Shown here: positions 42,527-51,615 of the stretch, piece after piece
Layout of the letters: every line of letters begins with the position of its first letter
How positions within the stretch are numbered: position 1 is the first letter of the stretch
Origin: Thermoanaerobacter pseudethanolicus ATCC 33223
GTDB taxonomy: Bacteria; Bacillota; Thermoanaerobacteria; Thermoanaerobacterales; Thermoanaerobacteraceae
DNA: 64,000 bases
Direction: 5' to 3'
Assembly (NCBI RefSeq): GCF_000019085.1
Contig: NC_010321.1
Coordinates: 1,499,001-1,563,000, forward strand
Made by a program: the position numbers and the translations under genes
Notes under the pieces: generated by a model
Seen by the model: the letters and a program-made list of their open reading frames with translations, nothing else
Told to the model about the DNA's origin: nothing
Database searches by the model: none

Positions 42527-44256
42527 ATGAAGAGCCGACAAACATTAAAAGCTTTACTGGCCTTTGTGTTAATTGTAGCTTTAATGTCGCTAAGTGGAGT
42601 ATTAGTCCAAGCCCAGCCCAACCTAACAAACTTTCCTATTAACTCATCAACAAAAAATTACTTGCCTCAAATTCAAAAAGTTTTGATGCAAGACTCTAAT
42701 AAAAATAAACTTTTTGACAACTTAGAAGCAAAAATTGCTGGTAAGCCAGACAGTGAAAAATTTCCAGTTATAATAATTTTCAACAAAAACATAGCTGATA
42801 ACGAACTATTAAATATTTCTAAATCCATTGGAAAGTTTAATATAAAGCATAAATACAAAATTATTCCAGGAATTGCTGCTACCTTAACTAAAGGACAAAT
42901 AAACGCTTTGTCAAAATTGGATATAGTAAAGCAAATTGAGTATGACGAGCCTGTATATGCCACATTAGACACTGCAACAAAATGGTTTGGGGTTACAAAA
43001 GCGAGAAGTGTTTTGGTGTAACTGGTGATAGAGACGGTAATGCTTCTTCTTATTCCAAGAATGATATAGTAATAGCAGTTATTGATACCGGTATTGATGG
43101 CTCCCATGTTGACCTCGCTGGTGGCAAAGTAATAGGATGGCAAGATTTTGTAAACGGCAAATCTACCCCCTACGATGATAATGGACACGGAACTCATGTA
43201 GCAAGTATTGCGGCAGGTACTGGGACAGGGAACAACCTTTATAAAGGTGTTGCTCCTGGTGCTGCTTTAGTAGGGATAAAAGTATTAGATTCAAACGGAA
43301 GCGGAACTATGAGCACTGTAACCGCAGGAATTGACTGGGCTGTTCAAAACAAAGACATATACGGAATCAAAGTTATAAATTTAAGCCTCGGAACTTCCAC
43401 AAGTTCTGATGGAACTGACTCTACCTCACTGGCAGTAAACGGAGCCGTAGATAGCGGAATTGTAGTAGTAGTTGCAGCTGGAAATTCAGGTCCTGCGAGA
43501 TACACCATAGGATCACCTGGTGCAGCAGAAAAAGCCATAACCGTTGCAGCAATGGCGGATGTAGGGGAACTTGGCTTTAACCTTGCAAGCTTCTCCAGCC
43601 GTGGTCCCACAGCTGACGGAAGGATAAAACCTGACATTGCAGCACCCGGATATAATATAACTGCCGCAAAAGCAAATTCTATAAATGGTTATGTGACATA
43701 CAGTGGTACAAGCATGGCTACACCTTTTGTAGCAGGTACAGTAGCCCTTATGCTCAGTGCAAATATAAACCTTGCACCACTTGATGCAAAAAATATAATA
43801 ATGACTACTGCAAAAAGTTGGGGTCCTCCAAGCAAAAACATTGACTATGGTGTAGGAAGATTGGATGCATATGAAGCAATTAAAACAGCTGGAAATTTCA
43901 CAGGAACTAATATATCTGTGCCAAACCACTATTATGCTAAAGAGTCACTTCCTGGGTCTCGTTACAGTGACATTTGGACATTTAATGTGACAGACACATC
44001 ATATCCTATTGCAATAACTTTCATAATACCTGATTGGGCAAACTATAACCCTGATTTCGATATATACCTCTATGACCCAACTGGTACTCTTGTCAAAAGT
44101 TCAACTGGAACACAAAGGCAGGAGACAATAACATACATTCCAACACAAACGGGAACCTATTATATCAAAGTATATTCCTTCCGAGGCAGTGGAAATTATT
44201 ACTTTGATTTAAGTGTAGGAGGCGGGTCACTCACCCTTTCAAGTAACGACATATAA
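42527..44256 (+). pseudogene. Secreted subtilisin-family protease (S8), frameshifted
   Basis: One gene read in two frames. From the ATG at 42527 (AAGGAGG upstream) come a signal peptide (ends VQAQP, about 32) and an I9-like propeptide (FPVIIIFNKNIADNELL, to DEPVYATLD). The frame stops at 43021. The other frame carries on with FGVTGDRDG and the S8 domain: catalytic Asp in VIDTGID, His in GHGTHVASIAAG, Ser in SGTSMATPFVAG. A C-terminal PPC-type beta domain follows (DIWTFNVTD to YYFDLSVGG). One missing T in the run GTTTTGG near 43010 explains the shift. Either the gene is dead or this is a sequencing error in a homopolymer. Confidence 0.88.
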
Positions 44257-44305
44257 AAAAATTAAAGAAGTATGGTGCCAATGGCTCCATACTTCTTTAA
44301 TTTTT
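44257..44305. terminator. Bidirectional terminator
   Basis: AAAAATTAAAGAAGTATGG / CCATACTTCTTTAATTTTT around a short loop, between convergent subtilisin and treP genes. Confidence 0.9.
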
Positions 44306-46639
44306 GAGACTTTCTACTTTATTTTCTCCTTTTTTAAGTAAAATTTTTTTGTCAAAGTAGTAGATTTCTATAGGCTCTCCTTCTAATAATGCAAACACAA
44401 CATTTTCTTTGGTTAATTTGACATTTATTTTTCTCCCTTTGTATCTCACATTAAAAGAGAGCAAATTCCATTCTTTTGGCAATCTCGGCTCAAAATGCAG
44501 TTCATTTGTATAAACCCTCATTCCACCAAAACCATTCACAACTGCGCTCCATGTCCCTGCCATAGAAGCAGCGTGAATTCCGTCCTTAACATTGTCATTG
44601 TAGTCATCCAAATCCATTCTTGCAGTCATCATAAAGTATTTATAAGCCTTGTCAGTATATCCTATTTCATTGGCTAGTATGCTAAATATAGCTGGCGACA
44701 AGGAGGAGTCGTGAGTGGTAATAGGTTCATAATAATCGTAATTCTTTTTAAGTTCATCTTTAGTAAATTTTTCTCTCTGTAAAAACATCAAAAGCAACAC
44801 ATCAGGCTGTTTGCATATTTGATATCTGTAAATATTTAGGTAATGCCAGTGCAATAAAAGTGGAAATTGGTCCTCAGGTATTTCATCCACTGTTATCCTT
44901 TCTTTATACAAAAAACTGTCATCCTGTGGTATAATATCAAGTTCTTTTGAATAAGGAAGGTACATATTGTCAGCAGCTTTTTTCCACGCAACAATTTCTT
45001 CATCCTTTAGATTTAGTTTAGAAGCGACTTTTTGATATTTTTGAGGCACTTCTTTTTTCATTTTGTTTGCAATGTCATAGGCATATTCCAAATTCATTTT
45101 CGCCATATAATTGGTATAAGCGTTATTGTCAACTAATGCCGTATACTCATCCGGACCAGTGACACAGTTTATGCAGAATTTATTGCCCTTAAGAGGAATA
45201 TACGCTCCTAAATCTTCCCAAAATCTTGCAGTTTCAAATAATATTTCACAACCGTAGTCATAAAGAAAATCCACGTCATTCGTCGCTTCTACATATCTTT
45301 TCAAAGCATAAACTATATCAGCATTTATGTGATACTGTGCCGTACCAGCTGGAAAGTAAGCAGAACATTCAGGACCATCTATCGTTCTCCAAGGATACAA
45401 AGCTCCTTTGTGACCTAATTCCTTTGCCCTGGATCTTGCTGCATCCAAAAGATTATACCTGTACATTACCAAAGCTTTTGCAATTTCAGGCTTTGTATAA
45501 AGAAAGAAAGGCATTATATAGATATCAGAATCCCAAAAATAATGGCCTTCATAACCTTCTCCAGTCAGCCCTTTTGCTGCAATATTTGTCTTTCCATCTC
45601 TTCCGACAGATTGAAGTAGATGAAATTCATTAAAGCGTATGCCTTGCTGCAGAGCTTTATCTCCTTCTATGATTACATCAGCATCTTTCCAAAAAGAATT
45701 CAAAAATTCTTCCTGCTCTTTTTCTATCGTTTCAAAGCCGTCATTTTTGGCTTTTTCTATTTCTTCTAAAGCAAGAGCAACCAATTTATTTTCATCAAAA
45801 TCCTTTGAAGTGTAATAGGAAATAAATTTATTCAAAGTGTATGAGGTGCCTTTTTCAGCCTCTAGATCTACAATTACTTTTACTCCATCTTCTTCTAAAC
45901 TATTTGAGACTTCATATTTGCTATCTGCCACTAATACATTGTCTATCGCGCAAGCATAGGAGAAATTGCTCTTTTGTGTCTTTTGAACAATCCACCCTTT
46001 TAAACCCTCTACACTTTTATCTATAGTCTTTAAAACCTTTCCTTTTAAATTTGACCCTACTCTTACATCTTCACTATCATTTATATTTGAAACATTTCCG
46101 TCAATAGCGGAAACAAATCTAATTTTTCCGGTAAAATTTACAGGTTGCATAGTAAAAGAAATCGCCGCTAAATGTTGTCTATTTAATGATACAATTCTCT
46201 TTATTTTTACCTCTAAAATTTTTCCTGTAGGGGATTCCCATTTTACTTTTCTTTCTACAAAACCTTTCTTCATGTCAAGTACTCTCTCATAAAAGAGGAT
46301 TTTCCCTTGTAACAAATCAAACTCTTCCCCATCTACATATAATTTTATTATTTTGCTATCAGCAACATTTAGCATCGTCTGCCCTATTTTTGCAAAACCA
46401 TATCCCCCTTCAGGGTAAACTATATCGTGTATTTCATAAAACCCATTGATATACGTCCCATTAAAAGAAGTATTTTTAGGCCCTGAATATCTTTCCTCAA
46501 AAGTTCCTCTCATTCCAATATATCCATTTGCTAAAGTAAAAATAGTTTCATTTCTATAGTTAGTATCTATACTAAACTGCGTCTCTCTTATAACCCAATC
46601 TTCAAAAGGGTAAATTGGTTTCTTCGTTTTGTTGGCCAT
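44297..46639 (-). CDS. treP: Trehalose phosphorylase (GH65)
   Basis: A 780-residue cytoplasmic GH65 enzyme. It phosphorolyses trehalose, with inversion, to beta-glucose-1-phosphate and glucose. The catalytic Glu is in NCVTGPDEYTALVDNNAYTN; the phosphate-binding and acceptor regions include THDSSLSPAIFS and GIHAASMAGTW. The sequence matches my memory of the T. brockii trehalose phosphorylase closely, including the MANKTKKPIYPFEDWVIRE start. The ATG at 46639 has GGAGG 6 bases upstream. It is the last gene of its operon, behind a sugar transporter. Specificity versus kojibiose or maltose rests on that resemblance. Confidence 0.9.
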   Translation of the reverse strand: MANKTKKPIYPFEDWVIRETQFSIDTNYRNETIFTLANGYIGMRGTFEERYSGPKNTSFNGTYINGFYEIHDIVYPEGGYGFAKIGQTMLNVADSKIIKLYVDGEEFDLLQGKILFYERVLDMKKGFVERKVKWESPTGKILEVKIKRIVSLNRQHLAAISFTMQPVNFTGKIRFVSAIDGNVSNINDSEDVRVGSNLKGKVLKTIDKSVEGLKGWIVQKTQKSNFSYACAIDNVLVADSKYEVSNSLEEDGVKVIVDLEAEKGTSYTLNKFISYYTSKDFDENKLVALALEEIEKAKNDGFETIEKEQEEFLNSFWKDADVIIEGDKALQQGIRFNEFHLLQSVGRDGKTNIAAKGLTGEGYEGHYFWDSDIYIMPFFLYTKPEIAKALVMYRYNLLDAARSRAKELGHKGALYPWRTIDGPECSAYFPAGTAQYHINADIVYALKRYVEATNDVDFLYDYGCEILFETARFWEDLGAYIPLKGNKFCINCVTGPDEYTALVDNNAYTNYMAKMNLEYAYDIANKMKKEVPQKYQKVASKLNLKDEEIVAWKKAADNMYLPYSKELDIIPQDDSFLYKERITVDEIPEDQFPLLLHWHYLNIYRYQICKQPDVLLLMFLQREKFTKDELKKNYDYYEPITTHDSSLSPAIFSILANEIGYTDKAYKYFMMTARMDLDDYNDNVKDGIHAASMAGTWSAVVNGFGGMRVYTNELHFEPRLPKEWNLLSFNVRYKGRKINVKLTKENVVFALLEGEPIEIYYFDKKILLKKGENKVESLKN

Positions 46640-46669
46640 ATCCATCCTCCACTCTTACTTTATTCAAAA

Positions 46670-46703
46670 TTTTAGTCGGAAACAAAGTCGTTTCCGACTA
46701 AAA
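46670..46703 (-). terminator. Hairpin between the binding protein and treP
   Basis: TTTTAGTCGGAAAC / GTTTCCGACTAAAA, in the 77-base gap. It may be a partial terminator or an mRNA end protector, since treP has no evident promoter of its own. Confidence 0.6.
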
Positions 46704-46716
46704 CAATTTAAAACAT

Positions 46717-47961
46717 TTACTTGCTTTCTGCAGCTTTCTTAGCTTCTTCTATCATGTTGTGATATTTGTCAAGAGTTGTCTTGATATCTTTGCCTTCAAA
46801 TATTATTTCTCTCAATGCTCCATTTATAGCTTTGTCCACATCAGCCCAGTATACAAGGTTTGGCCTTGGTTCTGCATGTTTTAACGCTTCATTTATAGCT
46901 TCAAAATATGGTTTTTGCCACTCTGCAACCTTCCCATAAGCGTCACTTCTCATGGATGGCCATCCTAATTTAGTGACAAGTTTCTCTTGAACTTCTTTAC
47001 TCATAAGGTATTCCATAAACTTTATAGCCATCTCTTTATTAGGTGCACCAGTTGGTATTCCTATAACTTCTCCTCCCAAAACGTGGGACTCTTTAACCGG
47101 ACCTGTCCATCCGTGATATGCCAAAATGTTCTTTTTTCCATACTGCTCTACAAGAACGTTTGCAGTGTACGGCCAATTTTGAACCAAATATACGCTCTCT
47201 TTTGCAAGATATTCTACAGGTGTATTCCAGTCAGCTTTCTTTGAGTCAGGAGAGAGATATGGCTGTATTTCTTTCAAGAAAGTAAATGCTTTTATTGAAC
47301 CCTCATCATTCAATACTGTTGGGTCACCACCAGCAGACCTTATAAGGTCAAACATGTGGACTGTGCTGTCAGGCCCTAAATTTTCTTTAATTATGACTCT
47401 ACCTATGCCCTCTTTTTCTTTAAAAGTCTTTGCAACCTGTAAAAGCTCATCCCAATTTGTAGGTAGTTTTAAACCGTATTCGTTGAATTTATCTTCGTTG
47501 TAGAAAGCTATTTCTACATTTGGTCTATACGGCATAAAGTACAACTTTCCATCAAACTCTCCTACTGGCACAAGACTTGGTATTACTTCCTTTGGTATCA
47601 TGTCTCTATACTGAGACAAATCTTCCACAAGCCCTTTTGCAACAAGTGGAGCAAGTTGCATGTTATCTTGTGTGATAATGTCTATATCCATCGCATTTGC
47701 TTTGTGCATAGCATCTAATTTTTTAATAAGGTCTCCTGCTTCGATTTGAAGAGGTTCAATTTTTACACCATACTTTTGCTCAAATGGTGGGAAAATATCT
47801 TCTTTCATCACTTTCCATTCTGCTTCTCCAAGTCCCATTGAAACTTTCAAAACTTTTTTCCTCGCTTCTGATTGGGTCTTGCTGCCACAGCCTGCAATAA
47901 CAGTACCTAGAAGCGAGATAATGATTAAAACTGCTATTAACTTAGTGTAAAACTTCTTCAT
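46717..47961 (-). CDS. Sugar ABC transporter substrate-binding lipoprotein (trehalose operon)
   Basis: A 414-residue family 1 binding protein. The lipobox VIAGC puts the lipid Cys at about 25. The fold is indicated by LPTNWDELLQVAKTFKEKEG, the NGxAMxxxW-like YLVQNWPYTANVL and GVPTGAPNKEMAIKFMEYLM-type block. GGAGG lies upstream. It follows the two permease genes instead of preceding them as is usual. The ligand is inferred to be trehalose because treP is next. Confidence 0.9.
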   Translation of the reverse strand: MKKFYTKLIAVLIIISLLGTVIAGCGSKTQSEARKKVLKVSMGLGEAEWKVMKEDIFPPFEQKYGVKIEPLQIEAGDLIKKLDAMHKANAMDIDIITQDNMQLAPLVAKGLVEDLSQYRDMIPKEVIPSLVPVGEFDGKLYFMPYRPNVEIAFYNEDKFNEYGLKLPTNWDELLQVAKTFKEKEGIGRVIIKENLGPDSTVHMFDLIRSAGGDPTVLNDEGSIKAFTFLKEIQPYLSPDSKKADWNTPVEYLAKESVYLVQNWPYTANVLVEQYGKKNILAYHGWTGPVKESHVLGGEVIGIPTGAPNKEMAIKFMEYLMSKEVQEKLVTKLGWPSMRSDAYGKVAEWQKPYFEAINEALKHAEPRPNLVYWADVDKAINGALREIIFEGKDIKTTLDKYHNMIEEAKKAAESK

Positions 47962-48003
47962 AGCTTAATAAAACCTCCTTAAAATTTAATTTTTATATAT
48001 ACA

Positions 48004-48024
48004 GTATCCGAAAAACTCGGATAC
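48004..48024 (-). terminator. Intra-operon hairpin before the binding-protein gene
   Basis: GTATCCGA / TCGGATAC around a short loop, between the permease stop and the binding-protein gene. No T-tract follows on the minus strand, so it probably protects the downstream message or tunes its level. Confidence 0.55.
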
Positions 48025-48031
48025 GTATATA

Positions 48032-48865
48032 CTAACCTTTTACAGCCCCTGCAAGATATCCACTTTTCATGTATTTTTGCAAGAAGAATGTCACAAGCAT
48101 TACTGGAATAGTGAGTACTGCCGCATATGTGGCAGAATCAAAAATTCCTCCTCTTTGGACGTAATAGTAGGTTTGAAGAGGTAAAGTCCTATCTGAAATA
48201 GTCAAGTAAAGAGCATAAGTAAATTCATTCCATGAATTTAGCCACACAAATATAGCAGTAACAGCTATACCAGGAAGTGCAATCGGCATTATAATCCTCA
48301 TCAATGCCGTCAATTTACTTGTTCCATCTACCAGTGCAGCTTCCTCTAAGTCCTTTGGTATTGTCTCAAAAGTTCCAACCAATATCCATGCTGCAAAAGG
48401 TAAATTTACAATGAGGTGTGCCATAACTAATCCTAAATAAGTATCCATCAAATTTAATTTTATGAATTGTACCGCTATCGGAAGAGCAATACCTACATCA
48501 GGAAACATTCTTGTAAAAAACAGTGATAATACTACTGCATATTTTATTTTCGATGGCATCCTCGCTATAACATAAGCCGCTGGAGCAGCTATTATAATTG
48601 CAATGATAGTAGTCATTGTTGCCACTACAAAACTCTTTTTAAAAGGAGGCCATATATTCCCTGAAGTAAATACGTTTTTCCAATGGTCCAAAGTAAAACG
48701 AGTGATGAAAAAATCTGGATGAGGCTTCAATATATCACTTGGCACTGCAAAGGAAGTCATAAAAAGTATATATACTGGTATAACCATCAATATTGCCGCT
48801 ATTATAGCTATTGGAATATAAGCTGTATTTGAAATCTTTTCGCTAATATCTATTTTTCTCATCAT
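48032..48865 (-). CDS. Sugar ABC transporter permease (MalG-like)
   Basis: A 277-residue inner-membrane permease with six helices. The EAA loop for ATPase docking is visible (KDLEEAALVDGTSKLTALMRIIMPIALPG). Overlaps the preceding permease gene by 4 bases, showing translational coupling. With its partner it forms the channel of the trehalose-operon transporter. No ATP-binding subunit gene is in the locus; a shared MsmX-type ATPase is expected elsewhere. Confidence 0.93.
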   Translation of the reverse strand: MMRKIDISEKISNTAYIPIAIIAAILMVIPVYILFMTSFAVPSDILKPHPDFFITRFTLDHWKNVFTSGNIWPPFKKSFVVATMTTIIAIIIAAPAAYVIARMPSKIKYAVVLSLFFTRMFPDVGIALPIAVQFIKLNLMDTYLGLVMAHLIVNLPFAAWILVGTFETIPKDLEEAALVDGTSKLTALMRIIMPIALPGIAVTAIFVWLNSWNEFTYALYLTISDRTLPLQTYYYVQRGGIFDSATYAAVLTIPVMLVTFFLQKYMKSGYLAGAVKG

Positions 48866-49719
48866 CTTTCCTCCTTAGTACCAGCTATTTTTAAGTAGCT
48901 CACTATAAATACTGCTATTATTAGGAGCAATATTGTAGATGCTGCCGCAGATGTATAGGCATTTGCATAATTATTATACTCATCATACGCAAAGGTAGAA
49001 ATAACAGGAGTAGCACGGCCTGCAAGAACAAGTACAAGTTCAAATATTCTAAAAGCGTCTATCGCCCTTAAAATCAAGGCCATCGTTATAGAGGGCTTTA
49101 GAAGTGGCAATGTCACATACCTAAAAGTCTGCCATGTAGTTGCCCCATCAATGTTAGAAGCTTCATAAACTTCATCTGGTATACTTTCAAGACCAGCCAA
49201 AAGCAAAAGTATGACCATCGGAGTAACTTTCCACATATCCGCTACAGAAACCATAAGTAATGTCTTAAAACCACCACTTGCCCAATCTATAGGCATTTCA
49301 ATAATGTGTAGTTTTTGCAAAAGCGCATTAAAATAACCATACAACCCAAAAATATAGGTCATCGCAACACCTGACACAAGAGTAGGTACTCCCATTGGCA
49401 CCAACATCAAAGACCTCAAAAGGCCTTTTCCTCTAAAATTCCTTTTTAAAATAAGCGCAATGACGAGGCCTGCAGTCATTTCCAAAGTGAGGCTTATAAA
49501 TGTAAGAGCTATGGTATTGAAAAAAGCATTTTTAAATTCTGTTTTTCCTATAATCTCTTTATAATTTGCCAATGTAAATGCTTTAGTATACTGGTCTTGA
49601 AAACTTAAAGTAATAGTTTGAATGATAGGGTATACAGTAAAACCCAAAATATATAATAGTAATGGTAAAACCATGGCAATTTCAAGTTTGTATTTCTTTA
49701 CGAAGTTTACATAAGACAT
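48862..49719 (-). CDS. Sugar ABC transporter permease (MalF-like)
   Basis: A 285-residue permease with six helices and the EAA loop SIPDEVYEASNIDGATTWQTFRYVTLPLLKP. It is the first gene after lacI in the trehalose operon. A perfect 14-bp LacI-type operator lies 57 bases upstream of its start. Pairs with the MalG-like protein encoded next. Confidence 0.93.
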   Translation of the reverse strand: MSYVNFVKKYKLEIAMVLPLLLYILGFTVYPIIQTITLSFQDQYTKAFTLANYKEIIGKTEFKNAFFNTIALTFISLTLEMTAGLVIALILKRNFRGKGLLRSLMLVPMGVPTLVSGVAMTYIFGLYGYFNALLQKLHIIEMPIDWASGGFKTLLMVSVADMWKVTPMVILLLLAGLESIPDEVYEASNIDGATTWQTFRYVTLPLLKPSITMALILRAIDAFRIFELVLVLAGRATPVISTFAYDEYNNYANAYTSAAASTILLLIIAVFIVSYLKIAGTKEER

Positions 49720-49776
49720 GCCATATTCTCCTTTCGTAAGCTTAAAATCTTCACTGCGCTTTTCATGCTTTAAAAC

Positions 49777-49790
49777 TGTAAGCGCTTACA
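49777..49790. promoter_or_regulatory. LacI-type operator 1a
   Basis: Perfect palindrome TGTAAGCGCTTACA in the gap between the first lacI gene and the permease genes. Matches the second site at 50849-50864, so it is likely bound by the LacI protein encoded at 49812-50825. Confidence 0.85.
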
Positions 49791-49811
49791 ATTTAAAAAA
49801 TAAAACAAAAT

Positions 49812-50825
49812 TTAATCTTTTCGAGATATACAAGAATTTCTTACCACAATTTTGTGCTCTAAAATTGTCTGATACTCATCAATATTTTCCCCATTTAACA
49901 TTTTTATAAGCATTCTAGCTGCAACAGCCCCTATTTCATACATAGGCTGTGATACAGTAGTGAGAGAAGGTCTTGTTGCTTCTGACAAGTCAATATTATC
50001 AAAGCCCATCACAGAAATATCTTCAGGACATGAAAGTCCACTATCAAACACTGCATTTATTACCCCCATTGCCATAATATCGCTTATTGCAAATATAGCA
50101 GTAGGCTTTATTTTTTCTTTTAACATCTCTTTTGCAGCATTATAAGCACTTTTATATTTAAAGTTTGCCTCCTTTATAAAACCCTCATAAATTGGCAAGC
50201 CATTATCAATAAGAGCTTGCTTATATCCCCTTAACCTATCCACACTATCTATGGTTTCCTTCATATCGCCTAAAGGACCATGAATAATTCCAATCCTCTT
50301 GTGGCCTAATGATATCAAATAATTCACTGCATCATAAGCCGCTTTAAAATTATCAATTCCTACATAAGGCACATCAAGCTTTGTTGTTCTTCCTGCAAGT
50401 ACCACCTTTATATTGTCATTTTTAAAGACTTTATAATGCTCTTCAGAAAAATAGTCACAGTGAAATATTATTCCATCAACCCACCGATTTTTTAGCATTT
50501 CTATATATTGAAATTCTTTTTCTCTTTTATTGTCTGCATTGCACAAAGTAATATTGTATTTATAAATATTGCAGACATCTTCAATACCTCTTACTACTTC
50601 TGCATAGTAAGGGTTTGATATATCAGGCACAATTAGCCCTATAGTGTTTGTCTTCTTCATCGCCAGGCTTCTGGCTGGCATACTGGGTTTGTATCCCAGC
50701 TCTTCTGCCGCTTTTAAAACTTTTTGTCTGGCTTTTTCACTTACTAAAGGACTATTATTAAAAACTCTCGAAACAGTTGCAATAGAAACTCCTGCTAATT
50801 TTGCTACATCGTCTATTGTCGCCAT
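49812..50825 (-). CDS. LacI-family regulator of the trehalose operon
   Basis: A 337-residue repressor. The N-terminal HTH is canonical (ATIDDVAKLAGVSIATVSRV, then VLKAAEELGYKPSMPARSLA), followed by a periplasmic-binding-like effector domain (NTIGLIVPDISNPYYAEVVRG, YLISLGHKRIGIIHGP). It is the first gene of its operon. Two like operators surround it (49777 and 50849), the latter directly over the start of transcription, which implies autorepression. The inducer is probably trehalose or a product of it. Confidence 0.93.
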   Translation of the reverse strand: MATIDDVAKLAGVSIATVSRVFNNSPLVSEKARQKVLKAAEELGYKPSMPARSLAMKKTNTIGLIVPDISNPYYAEVVRGIEDVCNIYKYNITLCNADNKREKEFQYIEMLKNRWVDGIIFHCDYFSEEHYKVFKNDNIKVVLAGRTTKLDVPYVGIDNFKAAYDAVNYLISLGHKRIGIIHGPLGDMKETIDSVDRLRGYKQALIDNGLPIYEGFIKEANFKYKSAYNAAKEMLKEKIKPTAIFAISDIMAMGVINAVFDSGLSCPEDISVMGFDNIDLSEATRPSLTTVSQPMYEIGAVAARMLIKMLNGENIDEYQTILEHKIVVRNSCISRKD

Positions 50826-50848
50826 TTTGACACCCTTTTCTCAATTTA

Positions 50849-50864
50849 CTGTAACCGCTTACAG
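50849..50864. promoter_or_regulatory. LacI-type operator 1b
   Basis: CTGTAACCGCTTACAG, near-palindromic and like the operator at 49777. It lies just downstream of the -10 box of the operon promoter, an ideal repression site. Confidence 0.85.
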
Positions 50865-50868
50865 TTAT

Positions 50869-50897
50869 ATTATATTATGATTCTTTCAAAAATGCAA
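50869..50897 (-). promoter_or_regulatory. Promoter of the trehalose operon
   Basis: -35 TTGCAT (50892-50897), 17-base spacer, -10 TATAAT (50869-50874), reading toward the lacI gene. Confidence 0.7.
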
Positions 50898-50900
50898 GAG

Positions 50901-50941
50901 TTTTTTATAAAAAATATTCCCCAAAACACAGGGGAATATTT
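50901..50941 (-). terminator. Terminator after pgmB
   Basis: AAATATTCCCC / GGGGAATATTT followed on the minus strand by TTTTTATAAAAAA. It ends the kojibiose operon and separates it from the trehalose operon. Confidence 0.8.
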
Positions 50942-50946
50942 CCACA

Positions 50947-51594
50947 CTACAGCAATTCTAATATTTTATCCGCTTCACTTAAATCCTTTAAAATTAAGTC
51001 TGCTTCTTTCACCGTTTCAGGATTGCCCACTCCTACTGCAAACATTCCTGCTCTTTTTATTGCAGTGATGCCCGCAGCAGAATCTTCTATTCCAATACAC
51101 TTTTCAGGAGAAATGCCAAGATGCTTCGCTGCGTTTAAAAATATCTCAGGGTCAGGTTTTCCATGCTTAATTTCATTTGCATCCACTATATAGTCAAATT
51201 TATCTTTTATTTTTAAATTTTCAACAACAGTAAAAGCATTTTTGCTAACAGAAGCAATTGCTGTTTTAATGCCTCTTTTTTTAAGCTCTTCAATGAATCT
51301 CTCCACTCCAGGCAATAAATCTTGAGGCGTAATTCTCTTTATCATCTCTTTATAATACTCATTCTTCTTATTTGCATAATATTCTTTTTCTTCTTGAGAA
51401 TATTTTTTATCGCTTTTCTCTAAAATTATTTCTAAAGATTCTAAACGACTTACACCTTTTAGCCTCTCATTGATAACTTCATCAAAATATATTCCCAACT
51501 CATCAGCAAGCTTTTTCCATGCTAAATAGTGGTATCTTGCAGTATCTGTAATAACACCATCCAAATCAAAAATTACTCCACGATATCTTGCCAT
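50947..51594 (-). CDS. pgmB: Beta-phosphoglucomutase
   Basis: A 215-residue HAD enzyme that converts beta-glucose-1-phosphate to glucose-6-phosphate. Motif I is GVIFDLDGVITDTA with nucleophile Asp and acid Asp; the cap has LKGVSRLESLEIIL; motif II is IASVSKN; motif III and IV are KHGKPDPEIFLNAA and GIEDSAAGITAIKRAGM. GGAGGAGGAATAAA precedes the ATG. It is the last gene of the kojibiose operon and the only mutase in the locus, so it should serve both phosphorylases. Confidence 0.96.
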   Translation of the reverse strand: MARYRGVIFDLDGVITDTARYHYLAWKKLADELGIYFDEVINERLKGVSRLESLEIILEKSDKKYSQEEKEYYANKKNEYYKEMIKRITPQDLLPGVERFIEELKKRGIKTAIASVSKNAFTVVENLKIKDKFDYIVDANEIKHGKPDPEIFLNAAKHLGISPEKCIGIEDSAAGITAIKRAGMFAVGVGNPETVKEADLILKDLSEADKILELL

Positions 51595-51615
51595 TTTATT
51601 CCTCCTCCGTTACGC

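Noticed and set aside
43344-43929. Minus-strand frames opposite the subtilisin gene
   Set aside because: They mirror the strongly conserved S8 domain on the plus strand and have no start signals.
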